From Hyaloraphidium curvatum (lineage: Eukaryota > Monoblepharomycota > Hyaloraphidiomycetes > Hyaloraphidiales > Hyaloraphidiaceae), in contig JAIVFI010000022.1 in NCBI GenBank assembly GCA_025558095.1, forward strand, positions 620,001 through 684,000: a stretch of DNA of 64,000 bases, written 5' to 3'. The notes beneath the pieces are model-generated. The model did no database searches. It saw only the letters and a list, made by a program, of their open reading frames with translations, and was not told the DNA's origin. The number at the start of each line of letters is the position of its first letter. The first letter of the stretch is position 1. The position numbers and the translations under genes were made by a program. This document shows positions 34,155 to 44,272 of the stretch, piece after piece.

Positions 34155-35132
34155 ATGCGCCCGCAAGCGGACGAAATGGTCTCGCAACACCAGATTTTCA
34201 CCTTCCGCCACGCCGCGCCCCCGCCGCCGCCGCCGCACGCCAACGTGCCGCCCTCCCTCCCCCGGCTCCTGTGCTCGCTCTCCGCCCTGGGCGCCGTGGT
34301 CTCGGCCACCGACGCCGAGATTGCCAGGCTTTCCGCGGCCCGCACCGCGCTGGCGGGCTTCGCGGCGCACGCGGAGGCGCGGGCCAGGGCCGGCGCGGGC
34401 GAGGTCGAGCTGCGCGACCTGGCGGTGCGGGCCGAGGGGCTCGTGGCGGGGGGGTGGGGACTGCCGCCTCCTGCAGCCCAGCAGGCACCCGTGCCCATGC
34501 CGGTGCGGGTGCAGTTCCATGCAGTGGCGCCTGCGGCCGACCAGAACTCGGGGCAGGACACGGAAGTGCAGGCTGCGCAGCAAAACGCCGAAGCTGGAGG
34601 CGCTGATCTGGCACACAACCCGTCGGACGCTCCCGCTGCGGCATCCTCCGAGGTTTCGCTTGCATCCACCTTCCCCCACGAAGCCCCTGCTACACCGTCG
34701 ACCTCATCGGACGTCGCACCCGACCTCCCGACGCTCCACACGCCCCGGCGCCACCGCGCCAAGCCCCGCACCCCCGTGCACCCCACACCCTCGCCCTCCC
34801 CTCCCCCGGCCAAGCACCCCCGCCCCTCCTCCTCCAAGCTCCGTCCCCTCCGCGAGCACCACTCCGGCTGCGCGACCTGCGGCACCCGCCGCACGCCCGA
34901 GTGGCGCCAGATCGGCGGCCGGGTGTACTGCAACGCGTGCGGCCTCCGCGTGGGCAGGAAGATGCGCGCCGAGGCGGGCAAGAAGGATGAGAGGGGGGCG
35001 AGGGGGAGGGAGATGCGCGCGGTGAGGATGGGGAGCATCCCGCCGCTGCCGGCGCCCGAGAGGCGAAAGCCCGAGGGGAGGCTGCTGGAGCTGAGCAACG
35101 TCGCCGAGTGGGTCGCGGAGCACAGGGTGTGA
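34155..35132 (+). CDS. GATA-type zinc-finger protein 1
   Basis: Single exon, 325 residues, from ATG 34155 (a second ATG at 34176 is possible). The C-terminal finger spans about residues 239-262: CATCGTRRTPEWR... YCNACGL, a C-x2-C-x16-C-x2-C spacing, one residue shorter than the common fungal x17. TPEWR and CNACGLR are the DNA-contact core. The N-terminal ~130 residues include a helical stretch (SATDAEIARLSAARTALAGF) likely to form a coiled coil. The middle is Pro/Ser-rich. A basic region follows the finger (RVGRKMRAEAGKK). Predicted nuclear transcription factor. Same plan as the protein at 43337-44272, so the two are paralogues. Confidence 0.9.
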   Translation: MRPQADEMVSQHQIFTFRHAAPPPPPPHANVPPSLPRLLCSLSALGAVVSATDAEIARLSAARTALAGFAAHAEARARAGAGEVELRDLAVRAEGLVAGGWGLPPPAAQQAPVPMPVRVQFHAVAPAADQNSGQDTEVQAAQQNAEAGGADLAHNPSDAPAAASSEVSLASTFPHEAPATPSTSSDVAPDLPTLHTPRRHRAKPRTPVHPTPSPSPPPAKHPRPSSSKLRPLREHHSGCATCGTRRTPEWRQIGGRVYCNACGLRVGRKMRAEAGKKDERGARGREMRAVRMGSIPPLPAPERRKPEGRLLELSNVAEWVAEHRV

Positions 35133-35420
35133 GCGGGACGGATTCGGAAGCTCGGAGGGCGCGGCAGGTGCGCACGATCGCGGGCGCGGACGTGCGCACG
35201 GGGACCGGCATCTTGACGACTTGACTTCTTTGATGGCGCATGGCGCCTCGGATTTGCTAGAAGAACGAAGCCGAGAGAGATCGGTAGATGCGAGGGGCTG
35301 TAGATGCGCGGGAAGTGGGCAAGCAGACGTGTAGCGGCGATCTTGGGCGTCTTTCAGATAGATCGGAGCGGGTAACGTACAACTCCACACAGGTTACCAT
35401 CCAACGACTGTACAAGCACC

Positions 35421-37733
35421 TCATTCGTCTTCGTCGCCCTCACCGCTCTCCACGGGGTCGACGGGCTTCGCGGGCTTCGGCCGCGGCTTCCGCATCGGGC
35501 CCCCTACTGGTCCCACACCAAACAGATCCGGATATGCGCCGTTCGTCGAGCCGTTCTCGCCGTCGTCCTCGCCACCCTCGCCGTCGCCGCCCTCGCCGTC
35601 GCCGCCCTCGCCGTCGCCGCCCTCGTCGTCCCCACCCTGGCCTCCTTCCCCGACTCCGTCTTCGGAGTCGGCTCCGTCCATCGTCACCGTTTTGCCCATC
35701 TTGGTCACGTCCTGGTTGATGCCGTTGGCCTTGAAGAACTTGTTGGCCTCCGCGATCGCCCTGGCGGCCCTAGGATCGGCGGCCATGAGGGGCAGATCGG
35801 ACCCGGGCCCGTCCTCGAACCCCTTGTTCCCCTTGGGGTTCAGATCGAGCGATTCGGCGACCTGGTCGAGGTCCTCGTCGCCCTGCGTACGCGTCGCCAC
35901 GTTCTCGACCCCGACGTCGTACGTCTTGGCCGCCAGCTGGGGGCGCACGCCGAGGGACCCGACGGCCTTGTTGTCGTCGTTCATGGCCTTCACCCCCAAC
36001 GCAATGAGCTCGGCGAGGTCGACACCGGCGCTCGCGAAGAAGGGGTGGGCCAGGACCTCGCCCGCGTCCTGCAGCCTGGATACAGTTCAGCGCAAGGCTC
36101 GCGAGTCCGTGGCCATCGCGGGACAGACCTGGTCCTGGGGTTCTTGTCCAGCAGCTTCCCGATCAGGTCCTTCAGGAGCGGCCGGACCGCGGCGTCGGTC
36201 ACGCTGGTGTCCAGCGCGCTGAGGTCGATGTCCGCGGTCAAGTCTACTTTGAGCTGCATGATGCCGGAGATGGGGTACGGTCCGATTGACCGGGCGGTGC
36301 CCATGCCCGTGTAGAGGCTGTCAGGCGCCAAAGTCGCCGGTTCCGTCGAGGTGCGGGGGACAGGCGTCAGTCAGCGCGTGGGCGGCCACACCGCTAATCC
36401 ACCCACTCCCAGAGCGTCATTCCCATCGCCCAATAGTCCATAGGCTTGCTGTAGCCATTTGCCTTGAGCGCCCCAAGCTGCGCATCGATCCCCTTGAGCG
36501 CCTTTTTGATCATTGGCTTGGCCTCGGCCTCCATCTGGTCGTAGTCGGCGTTTTTGAAGTTATAGCTCTTGCACTTGCGTTGTTCCGTGATCCCCTTGTT
36601 TCTGCAGAAGTTGAAAACGATCACACTTGCAATCATGTCCACCACGTTCCTGCGGAGATCGTTGATCTCCATCTGGGGCAGCACCTTGAGTCAGCGGCCC
36701 GCCGGCGATCTCGGAGCGCGGAGCCACCCACAAACAACAACGATTCGGGGGACCTGTAAAGCAGATTACCGAAGACATTGGTGGGCCTTTTGCCCGCCTT
36801 GTTCTTGGACGGCATGGCAACGACCCCTTGCAACCTCCCTTTGGCTTTGGCCGAGTCAATCCGGTTCAGCGTATCCCGGTAGATCTTCTCCTTCGAGTTC
36901 TGGATTGCGGTGCCAAAGTCAGCCAGGCGAAGGACTTTGTCCTCCCCTATGAGGAACTGGCCCGGCTTGAGGTCCCGGTGGAGGTAGCCCTTGCGGTGCA
37001 GGTGCGGGGTCAGCGCCCGCGCTCCGTTGGGTCGGAGCGAGCCCACCTTCCAGTGCATCACCGCGACCCCGAGGAACATCTGCGCCAGCATCTTCCGGGT
37101 CTCCTTCGCCGTGTCGAGCGGGCCCTTCTTCGCGCGGTCCTCCAGAGTCCCGGTTGCCTTGGCCAGAAAGATGGCGACGTTGAAATCCACTGTCCCGTCG
37201 GCATTTGCCGTCTGGCTCGAAGTGCCACCGAGGAAGCGGACGATGAAGGGGTTCCCGTTGAGCTTCTTGTTGACGGCGAGCTCGTTCTGCGAATCCTCGA
37301 ACCGATCGCTGGCAGCCTTGAAGTCATCGCTGCGCCGCGCGACGTGGGGCCAGATAAACTCCTTGATCACAACCTCGACGTCCTTGGCCTTTCCGCCCAT
37401 GGGCACGGCGAGATGGACGGGGTTCCTCCCGTCGGAGCCAGTCGAAAGTATTCTCTTCTTGTCCCATTTCGACACGTCGACGAGGTCTGCCGGCCGTCAG
37501 CGCCCGCCCGCGCACGGCGCGGGCTGGGGCAGCTCACCGCTCCGCAGCACGTTGATCTTGTTCTTGGGCAGCACCCTGACCTTCTTGAGCGCGGCTTCGA
37601 CGCTGCCTTTCGGGCCGGTGTTCTTGTTCCCGTTCCTCTTCCGCGTCGCGCCCGCGGGCGCCGCGGCGAGCAGGAGCAGCAGGATGACCGCCGCGGCGAG
37701 GGCGGCGCGCCCGAGGGCGCCGATGCGGGTCAT
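35421..37733 (-). CDS. Protein kinase with N-terminal signal peptide
   Basis: Six exons (37733-37538, 37486-37047, 36989-36732, 36684-36407, 36317-36129, 36075-35421) give 671 residues, exactly in frame. Residues 1-29 look like a cleavable signal peptide: MTRIGALGRAALAAAV then a leucine run and APAGA. The kinase domain follows: VVIKEF with Lys107, YLHRDLKPGQFLIG with Asp218, LADFGTA with Asp236, LYRSPE, DYWAMGMTLW, and HPFF at the domain end. The catalytic-loop Asn is replaced by Gln (HRDLKPGQ), and the glycine loop is atypical. The tail is acidic with GGDGE repeats and ends EGDEDE. A kinase directed to the secretory pathway is unusual in fungi. Whether it is active is open, because Asn-to-Gln weakens metal binding. 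Confidence 0.85.
35572..35631. repeat. 15-bp tandem repeat, about four units
   Basis: Unit close to CCGCCCTCGCCGTCG, repeated about four times with a few changes. It encodes the GGDGE repeats in the acidic tail of the secretory kinase on the minus strand. Confidence 0.85.
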
Positions 37734-38216
37734 TGCCGCGCGATTCGCGTGCGATGGCCGATGGCCGGCGCGGCGCGTCCACGGGTCCTGCGCTAGAATT
37801 TTAGAGCGGGCACAGGGTCATCGGCCATCCCAAACGCAAACGGCAATCGGGCCGTCAAATCCACTCTGCCATCGCAGTCTGGCGATTCAGAGCTCCGGAT
37901 TGGGTTAGGGGGTGCGGTCACATGTGCGGCGACGCGGAGCCGACCACGCCGCTGCCTCGATCGTCAACCCCCCACTCCCCGAAGATTGCTGGCCATCAAC
38001 GTCGTGCAGAAAAGGAAACTATGAGTACTTCGAATTGCGAACTTCCTCAAACAAGCCAGAAATCTCCATCCATCCACCGAAACTATCGTAATTTACAAAC
38101 TTCACTTCGCACTTCACTTGTCCATTCACCAAACTTGAAAGCTACGTTGGCCGCAGCCCGATCCTAGTGCACCAGATGTCAGCGCCCGCAAACGTCCGCA
38201 GTGGATGCGCACCGAC
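37734..38216. other. Intergenic region, locally AT-richer
   Basis: Between the kinase start and the EGF-protein stop. Bases 37990-38165 are clearly AT-richer than the surroundings, with runs such as AATTTACAAACTTCACTTCG. I see no coding or RNA gene in it. Confidence 0.5.
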
Positions 38217-39232
38217 CTAGAAGAACGTCGCGGCGAAGAAAACGACCGCGGCCGCCGCGGCGCACGACGCCCTGTTGGCGGCCCCCGCCCCAAGGTTCTC
38301 CCTCAGGCACTGCTGAAGGCCGCCACCGTTGTATCCGGAGTCGCAGCGGCAGTTGCCCGTCGCCGTGTTGCAGGTGCCGTGGCCGTTGCAGGTCACCCCG
38401 GTGCACAGGTTGGTGGTGGAGCTCTGGGAAAGGCACTCTTGAGCGCCACCGCCGTTGTACCCGGAGTCGCAGTTGCAGTTGCCGGTAGCCGAGTTGCAGG
38501 TGCCATGGCCGTTGCAGGTAACACCGGCGCACAGGTTGTTGTTGTTGGTGCTGGGCCCCCCCTCGTACAGGCACTCCTGGGCGCCACCGCCGTTGTATCC
38601 AGCGTCGCAGCTGCAGCCACCTCCGATGCAGGTGCCGTGGCCGCTGCAGGTTACCCCGGCGCACGCGTTGTTGACGGGCGGGGGCGAGCTGCCCTGCCTG
38701 CACCCGGTGGGCGTGCACGTGTATCCCGCATTGCAGTACTCTCCCGAGCTGCCTGTAAATGCCCGGGAAGGGTTCAGCAGATGCGGTGGTGCGTCCGGAA
38801 AAGGCTTCAGGACCCACCGCAGCAGACCCCGTTCGTCGGCATGCACCCGTCCGCGCCGCACGTCTTGGGCGTAGCGTTGGGGCAGCATCCCCCCGACACG
38901 CAAGTGGTCCCGCTTTGGCAGCACTTTACCGAGTCGCAGGGGTAGTACCCGGTGGAGCAGACCCCGGCGCGCTCCGCGTGCCCGGGACTAGATGCGGCAA
39001 AAGGGAGGATCTTGTCCGTGGCAGAGAGGTCGGCGTCGCCGTCGGCGCGGCCGAAGAGGCGGCGTTCGAGGGCGATAGCACGGGTGGCGTTGATAACGTG
39101 GGTTTGGCTGAAAGGGATCTCGACGGGCAGATCGCGGGTGACGAGGGTGTCGGCAGACACGGGCGCGAGCAGGGCGGCGAGCACGGCGAGGGCGAGGAAG
39201 GCGACAATCTGCGAAGTGGCGGCGGAGAGCAT
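38217..39232 (-). CDS. Secreted GPI-type protein with three EGF-like repeats
   Basis: Two exons (39232-38818 and 38752-38217) give 316 residues, exactly in frame. A signal peptide (SQIVAFLALAVLAALLAPVSA) is followed by a short pro-like region and a Cys-rich block (YYPCDSVKCCQSGTTC, CCPNATPKTCGADGC). Then come three near-identical EGF-like modules, each with the pattern C-x4-CNGHGTC-x7-C-x-CDSGYNGGG-x3-C, for example LCAGVTCNGHGTCNSATG. The C-terminus is a hydrophobic run (AAAAVVFFAATFF) typical of a GPI signal. EGF modules of this kind act in adhesion or lectin-like surface proteins in other organisms. The ligand is unknown. Strong sequence likeness among the modules suggests recent internal duplication. 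Confidence 0.85.
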
Positions 39233-40231
39233 GGTGTCGGCCTGGTGCTGCTGTGCAGGCGGGACGAGCGGACCCGGAAGCGGGGGAGGAGCGCGGGGCG
39301 TCAGAACATAGATCCGCGCGCGGGACACCGTCGACGCACTCACGTGGACGCAAAGGCAGATGGCGTTGCGGAGGAGTTCTTGCTATCGGCCCTGACGAAC
39401 CGGTGCCTGACTGACTGACTTTCCGGGATTGACTGACTTTCGCGAGTGACGGCCGTCCCGTGACTGACTGACTTTTCCGTGATTGACTGATTTTTCGTGA
39501 CTGACTGATTTCCTGGACGTCCCTTGTCGCGATCAATGGGCCGTAATGCGCGGGATGGGATGCCAAAGTGTGCTGCGCGAAGGGGAAGGTGGCCGCCGCG
39601 GTCGGGCCAATTCGGCGGACCGTCATCACCTTGCACGTGACAACGACAGCCGCCGATCGGTCGATTATCGGAGCGCTGTGGGTGAGCTGCGCGTTCCGCG
39701 ATCGGATGGCATGCCTCCCGGGCGCGGGCTGGGCGCCGTAGAGCGTGTGGGCGGCGGGAAGCGGCAGAACCTGGGCCGCTCGCGAGGTCGGCCGTCTTTG
39801 CGTGCTCGGCGGCCGCACCAGAGTAGTGGCCGGGAGAATCAAGATAGGGAGTTTTTCATTCTCGGGCTATCTGGATACAAGGAGCTTCTGACGCAGATAC
39901 GGAAAGCACAAGCAGCCTTGATCAGAGACATCGAGAGGAATACGTTTGAGCCGAGAGGCAACGTCGCGCCGCTGCGACCGGGTCCCCGGATCCGGTGTGC
40001 CGCGAGGGCTACCGCTCGCCCCCTGGCTAAAGTCCGACGGCGACGTTGGACGATGTGTTTGCTGTACTGAATGTTCGGCTCAATGGGATGCGTGGGAAGA
40101 TCGTGAAATGCGTGACGCCTCGGTCCCACCAAGAAACGCGTCGCGGACCTGCAACGAAACGGACCTCCGCCCTCCCGCCGACCACGACCAGTAGCCACCT
40201 TCGCAATCCGAACTTATGCGTTCCGCCGATC
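39233..40231. other. Intergenic region with a tandem repeat
   Basis: About 1 kb between the divergent EGF-protein and MYND genes. Apart from the TGACTGACT repeat at 39407-39512 I see no gene or RNA feature. Confidence 0.5.
39407..39512. repeat. Degenerate TGACTGACTTT tandem repeat
   Basis: Four or five imperfect units built on TGACTGACTTTTCCGTGAT, with spacers of varied length. It lies about 175 bases upstream of the EGF-protein start, so it could sit in its promoter. TGACT half-sites resemble bZIP (AP-1/Gcn4) sites, but a simple slippage repeat is equally possible. Confidence 0.8.
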
Positions 40232-41407
40232 ATGTCGTGGAGCGGCTTCGACGAGGCGGGCTTCGTGGCCGAGGTCGAGCGCCAGCTCAGCGCGGTGTGC
40301 GCGGCGGCGGACGAGCTCAAGGCCATAGCCCGCTCCGGACCCAAGCTGCCGTTCCCGTGACTCCCGGAAGAGGACGCCTATCGGCCATGCGACACCTTGT
40401 ACACGTGTACGGCGGAAGCCGGTCTCCTGCTCCGCATTCTGGTGGTCGACATGGCCCCGTCGGCAATACAGCTGCCGGAAGGGAACACAACGGACCGATC
40501 GTTGATTTCCCGCTTCTTTCGAGGGAGCTCCAAGTCGCCCAGGGGGCAGCCGCCGCCTGACGTTGCCCAACGGGTGTTCGGGCGCCTGTTTCAGAGCGTG
40601 GTATCCCTCGCCCGCCGTTGCATGGAAAACTACCTGAGTTCGGAGCTGCGATACGCGTGGAGATTCCCTACGGTGGAAGATCTGGCCAACAGGGGGAAGT
40701 GGCCCGACCTGGCGCAGAGATTCGACGTCTGGCGCTTCCAGACCCTGACGTGGTCGCCGTTGGTCGCCGCCCAGTCGTCGATGGGGACGATCTTACAATC
40801 GAAGAACCTTCGTCATCGGCTTGCCGAGGACACGGACTTGGCCCGCTGCTGCGCCTCCAACAGGTCATTGATCGGGCTGCTGGTCATTGATCGGTGGGAG
40901 GAGAACGCACACAAGGAGGATCTCGAACGCGCCCTTCAGGAAACACCGAGCACCATTGACATGATGCTGAACCTGATTCTGGAGCGCCGGAGCTTTTGGA
41001 CCCGCTGGTGCGCGGCTCCGACCAGTGCCGACGGCGGCCAATCGGCTGTTATTTTGGCGGTGGACACGGCCATTTTAGTGCTCAGCATGATCCCGAAAAC
41101 GCGAATCAAGGAGGTGGAGGTTCCTTTCGGCGACCTGGGGCGTGCGGTGGCTTCCCTCGTGTAGGTGGTCAGGCCTGGGACGCTCAAGGCGGACCTGGAC
41201 AGCATCATCGAATGCCACAGCAGCAAGACGACCATCACGGAGCCCGTCCATTGCTGCAATCGCTGCGGGAAGCCGCGGGGGGAGGTCAAGCTCGGCCGCT
41301 GCGCGTGCTGCGGGATCGTGAGGTACTGCGGGGCCGAGTGCCAGCGCGGGGCGTGGAAGGAGCACAAGAAGCACTGCATCCCGCGGAGCTCGGCTTCTGG
41401 AAAGTGA
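40232..41407 (+). pseudogene. MYND zinc-finger protein interrupted by two in-frame stops
   Basis: All parts are in one frame from MSWSGFDEAGFVAEVE at 40232 to the MYND finger and stop at 41407. The finger reads CCNRCGKPRGEVKLGRCACC, then YCGAECQRGAWKEHKKHC, a complete C/H set. A TGA at 40358-40360 falls between KLPFP and LPEEDAYRPC, and a TAG at 41162-41164 falls between AVASLV and VVRPGTLKADLDSI. I tried GT-AG introns around both and none restored the frame. A shorter protein from ATG 40451 would still meet the TAG before the MYND finger. Either it is a nonsense-disabled gene or both stops are bypassed or mis-called. MYND fingers bind proline-rich partners. Confidence 0.6.
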
Positions 41408-41536
41408 TCGCGTGGTGGAGCTTTACCGATCCGACGTACCTGAGGCACCCCGTTGTTGCGCCGGGGCAGCCAGAACTGGATTTTCGATCCGCCGAGACCC
41501 GGAACCGCTCCGCAACCCACCGTCTGCGGACCCGCG

Positions 41537-42385
41537 ATGCTCGCTGCGGCGGTCGCCGCCGGCCGCCGGAACCCGGGCGTGGCGTCCCTCGTCGTCGCGG
41601 CGCTCGCCTTCCTCCTCCTGCTCTCCCTGCCCACCGAGTGCCGCCCCGCCGCGGGCCTCCGGGGCCAGGCCGAGCCGGGCGCGCACATCGCCGCGGGCTT
41701 CCAGAATGTCTACAGGAACGCGCTGTGGGGCCCCGTGGACCAGGAGGAGACGGGCCGCGGCTCGGGCGCGGGCTCCTCGTCCGCCTTCACCGTGGCGGTG
41801 CGCGCGTACATCGAGGAGCTCGTCCGCAGGAAGCGGATCCGGACCATCGCCGACGTGCCGTGCGGCTCGGCAAACTGGTGGCCGCCGCTGCTTGCCGCGC
41901 TGCGGGCGCGGAACCCGTGCCTGGCCTATTCGGGGTTCGACGTCGTCGACACGGTCATCGAGGACAACCGGAAGCGGTACGGGCCGGACCCGCTCACCCG
42001 CTTCGAGGTCGCGGACGTGTCGACGGCCCCGCTCCCGCGGGCGGACCTCGTGGTGACCCGCGACGCGCTGCAGCACCTCCCGCTGGCCGACGCCGTCGCG
42101 ACCCTCCAGAACATCGCGGAATCCCGCCCGAAGTTCCTGCTCGTCGGCTCGTACGCCAACATGACCGATGGGAACAAGGTCGTCGCCGCGGGGGGATACT
42201 ACAACATCGAGCTGCTCAGGCCCCCGTTCAGCATGCCGCCGCCGGCCGAGACGGTGCAGGAGTGCTGCGACGAGAAGGGGAGCTTCCCGACCAAGCAGAT
42301 GTACCTGTACACGGGGAAGCAGCTGGCGGGGATCGACTGGGCAGCGATGAAGCGGAGGGCGGCCGCGTTCGGGCCGCGCGGGTAG
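41537..42385 (+). CDS. SAM-dependent methyltransferase with N-terminal membrane anchor
   Basis: Single exon, 282 residues, from ATG 41537. An N-terminal hydrophobic helix (GVASLVVAALAFLLLLSLP) could be a signal anchor or signal peptide. The class I methyltransferase fold begins with TIADVPCGSANWWPPLL (motif I). FDVVDTVIEDNRKRYG, FEVADVSTAPLPRADLVVT and RDALQHLPLADAVATL then match the acidic loop and motif IV region. The C-terminal part contains SFPTKQMYLYTG. The substrate is unknown. Bacterial and algal small methyltransferases share this layout. It lies 130 bases after the MYND gene on the same strand. Confidence 0.8.
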   Translation: MLAAAVAAGRRNPGVASLVVAALAFLLLLSLPTECRPAAGLRGQAEPGAHIAAGFQNVYRNALWGPVDQEETGRGSGAGSSSAFTVAVRAYIEELVRRKRIRTIADVPCGSANWWPPLLAALRARNPCLAYSGFDVVDTVIEDNRKRYGPDPLTRFEVADVSTAPLPRADLVVTRDALQHLPLADAVATLQNIAESRPKFLLVGSYANMTDGNKVVAAGGYYNIELLRPPFSMPPPAETVQECCDEKGSFPTKQMYLYTGKQLAGIDWAAMKRRAAAFGPRG

Positions 42386-43336
42386 GCCGGGAGGCGGGCC
42401 AAGTGGAATGATGTGAGCTTTGGCAGTGCGGGAATACCCAGAGCGCGGCCCACGTTTTTCTTGAATGGTATTCGCGGCAGGAGGACAGGACAGGTGGGAA
42501 TGGCCTTGAACTAGTCAGAGCGTGGGCGATCTGCCGGGGAACGGATTTGCGTGAGGCAGGAACCGGAGGATCTTCTTTGGTTCCGCCGTTGTCCAGCACA
42601 CGACAGCCCTCGGCGCACCTGGCGGACCAGTGGGGCGGGATGAATATGTGGGTCTGCACCAGGCCGGGACAGGACGGAACGGAGCGGGAGGCCGTGGTGC
42701 TGATCCGCGCCGCGGGTCCGTCCGAAAATGAGGGAACCTGAATACTTCCGCAGCGGCCCATGGCGTAAGGGCACGCAGAATGGAGCTGGAGAAAAGGATG
42801 CGGATCGGTCCGTCGCGGCTTCTGCCTCCGAGCGGGACGGGGAGGCAGGAGCAAGTCCACTCTTGCGTCCCATGCCACCGGCTCTAATAGGCCGGCGGAA
42901 CTCAATATGGTGCCGCTGTCGATCCTTGAGGCCAGCGGGGTGCGCAATGCCGGTGAACGACGACGGCAGAGTGAAGCACGTGAAGGACGTGCGGTGCGGG
43001 GTGCCCAAGACCCGAGTTCAGTGAAACGAGGAACGCCCTGCCATTTCGTACCGAGTCTGCTGGCATCGGAGAGCCTGAGATCTGTGCGGATCTCCACGTT
43101 CCGCGGTCCTGGGGCCGGAGATCGGCTGCGGCGGGGGACGGGGGATGACCCATGGATCCAAGTTTCCGAATCCGGGCCCCAAAATCCCGGAATCCATCCC
43201 TCTGCCCTCGCATCCACCCGGCCGCGTTGTTTTCGCACAAAGATCCGGGGAATTGTTTGTGCCCGGGCCCGTGGTCCGATCGGTCGATTGGTTTGCGCGG
43301 GCGCGCGGGCCGGCTCCCGCCACCTCTTTTCCCCCC
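42386..43336. other. Intergenic region
   Basis: About 950 bases before the second GATA gene. Open frames here lack conserved features. I see nothing I can name. Confidence 0.5.
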
Positions 43337-44272
43337 ATGCTGGCGTCCACCCGCCCCGCCACGCCCGCCGGCACCCGCGCAGAGAACGATCCGCTGGCGA
43401 CGCCCGCCCTTGCCCGCGTGCTCTCGGCGCTGTCCTCGCTCAAGGCGCAGATCCGCCGTGCCGACGAGGACATTGCCGACCTCCGCGACCGCCGCGCCCG
43501 CATGGCCAGCTTCGTCCGCGGCGCCGAGGCGCGCCTCGACTCCGTCGCGTCGACCGCCGAGCTCGACGAGCTGCTCAAGGCCGCCAAGGAGGCCGTCGAC
43601 ACGGGCGGCCGGTCCGCCGCCGTCCCCCCCGCCGCCGCGCCCGCCGACCCCGACGCGCACCCGACCACGCCGCCGCGCTCCGCTGAGAGCCCCGGCCCCA
43701 GCCCCGCCTCGCCGCTGCCCGAGCACCCGCCGGCGCCGCTGGCCCGCGTGCCCAGGCCGATGAAGGACCACCGCGAGGGCTGCGCCGCATGCGGCGTCAC
43801 GCGCAGCCCGGAGTGGAGGTCGATCGTCGAGGAGGACGGCAGCAAGAAGGTCTACTGCAACGCGTGCGGGCTGCGCATCTCGCGGCGGAAGCGGGCGAGC
43901 ATGAACCCCGAGGAGAAGGCCGAGAAGAAGAAGCGCAAGAAGGGCGAGGCGTCCGGGGGAAAGGCCGCGGGGGGCCAGGTGCCCGTGGTGCACGTGCGCC
44001 TCGAGGGCTCGCAGGAGGCGGGGTACTACGGCAACGGCGGGGGATACTACGACAACGGGCAGTACGCAGAGTATCCGGCCGGGCACGAGTACGCGCAGGG
44101 CGAGTACCAGGGCACCCCGGGCGAGTACCACGGGGACTACGCGCAGGGCGAGTACGCGCAGGGGGAGCACGACGGCACGCCGCAGGCGCTCGACAGGCTC
44201 GCCGAGGCCGCGCTGGAGGAGGAGGAGGAGACGGTGAGCGTCGAGGGCGGGTACGCGCACATCGGGGCGTGA
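43337..44272 (+). CDS. GATA-type zinc-finger protein 2
   Basis: Single exon, 311 residues, from ATG 43337 (MLASTRPATPAGTR); in-frame codons upstream to 43145 look like leader. Residues about 35-80 form a likely coiled coil (SSLKAQIRRADEDIADLRDR). The finger at 149-177 reads CAACGVTRSPEWR... YCNACGL with C-x2-C-x21-C-x2-C. That is a longer loop than the x17 of most fungal GATA factors and differs by five residues from its paralogue at 34155-35132. A strong basic cluster (RISRRKRAS, EKKKRKKGE) follows. The C-terminal third is a Tyr/Gly/Glu low-complexity region with GEY and AQGEY repeats. Predicted nuclear DNA-binding regulator. Confidence 0.9.
   Translation: MLASTRPATPAGTRAENDPLATPALARVLSALSSLKAQIRRADEDIADLRDRRARMASFVRGAEARLDSVASTAELDELLKAAKEAVDTGGRSAAVPPAAAPADPDAHPTTPPRSAESPGPSPASPLPEHPPAPLARVPRPMKDHREGCAACGVTRSPEWRSIVEEDGSKKVYCNACGLRISRRKRASMNPEEKAEKKKRKKGEASGGKAAGGQVPVVHVRLEGSQEAGYYGNGGGYYDNGQYAEYPAGHEYAQGEYQGTPGEYHGDYAQGEYAQGEHDGTPQALDRLAEAALEEEEETVSVEGGYAHIGA

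Noticed and set aside
40357-40422. Intron removing the TGA in the MYND gene
   Set aside because: GTGACT to GGAAG gives the wrong phase; no other donor-acceptor pair nearby restores the frame.
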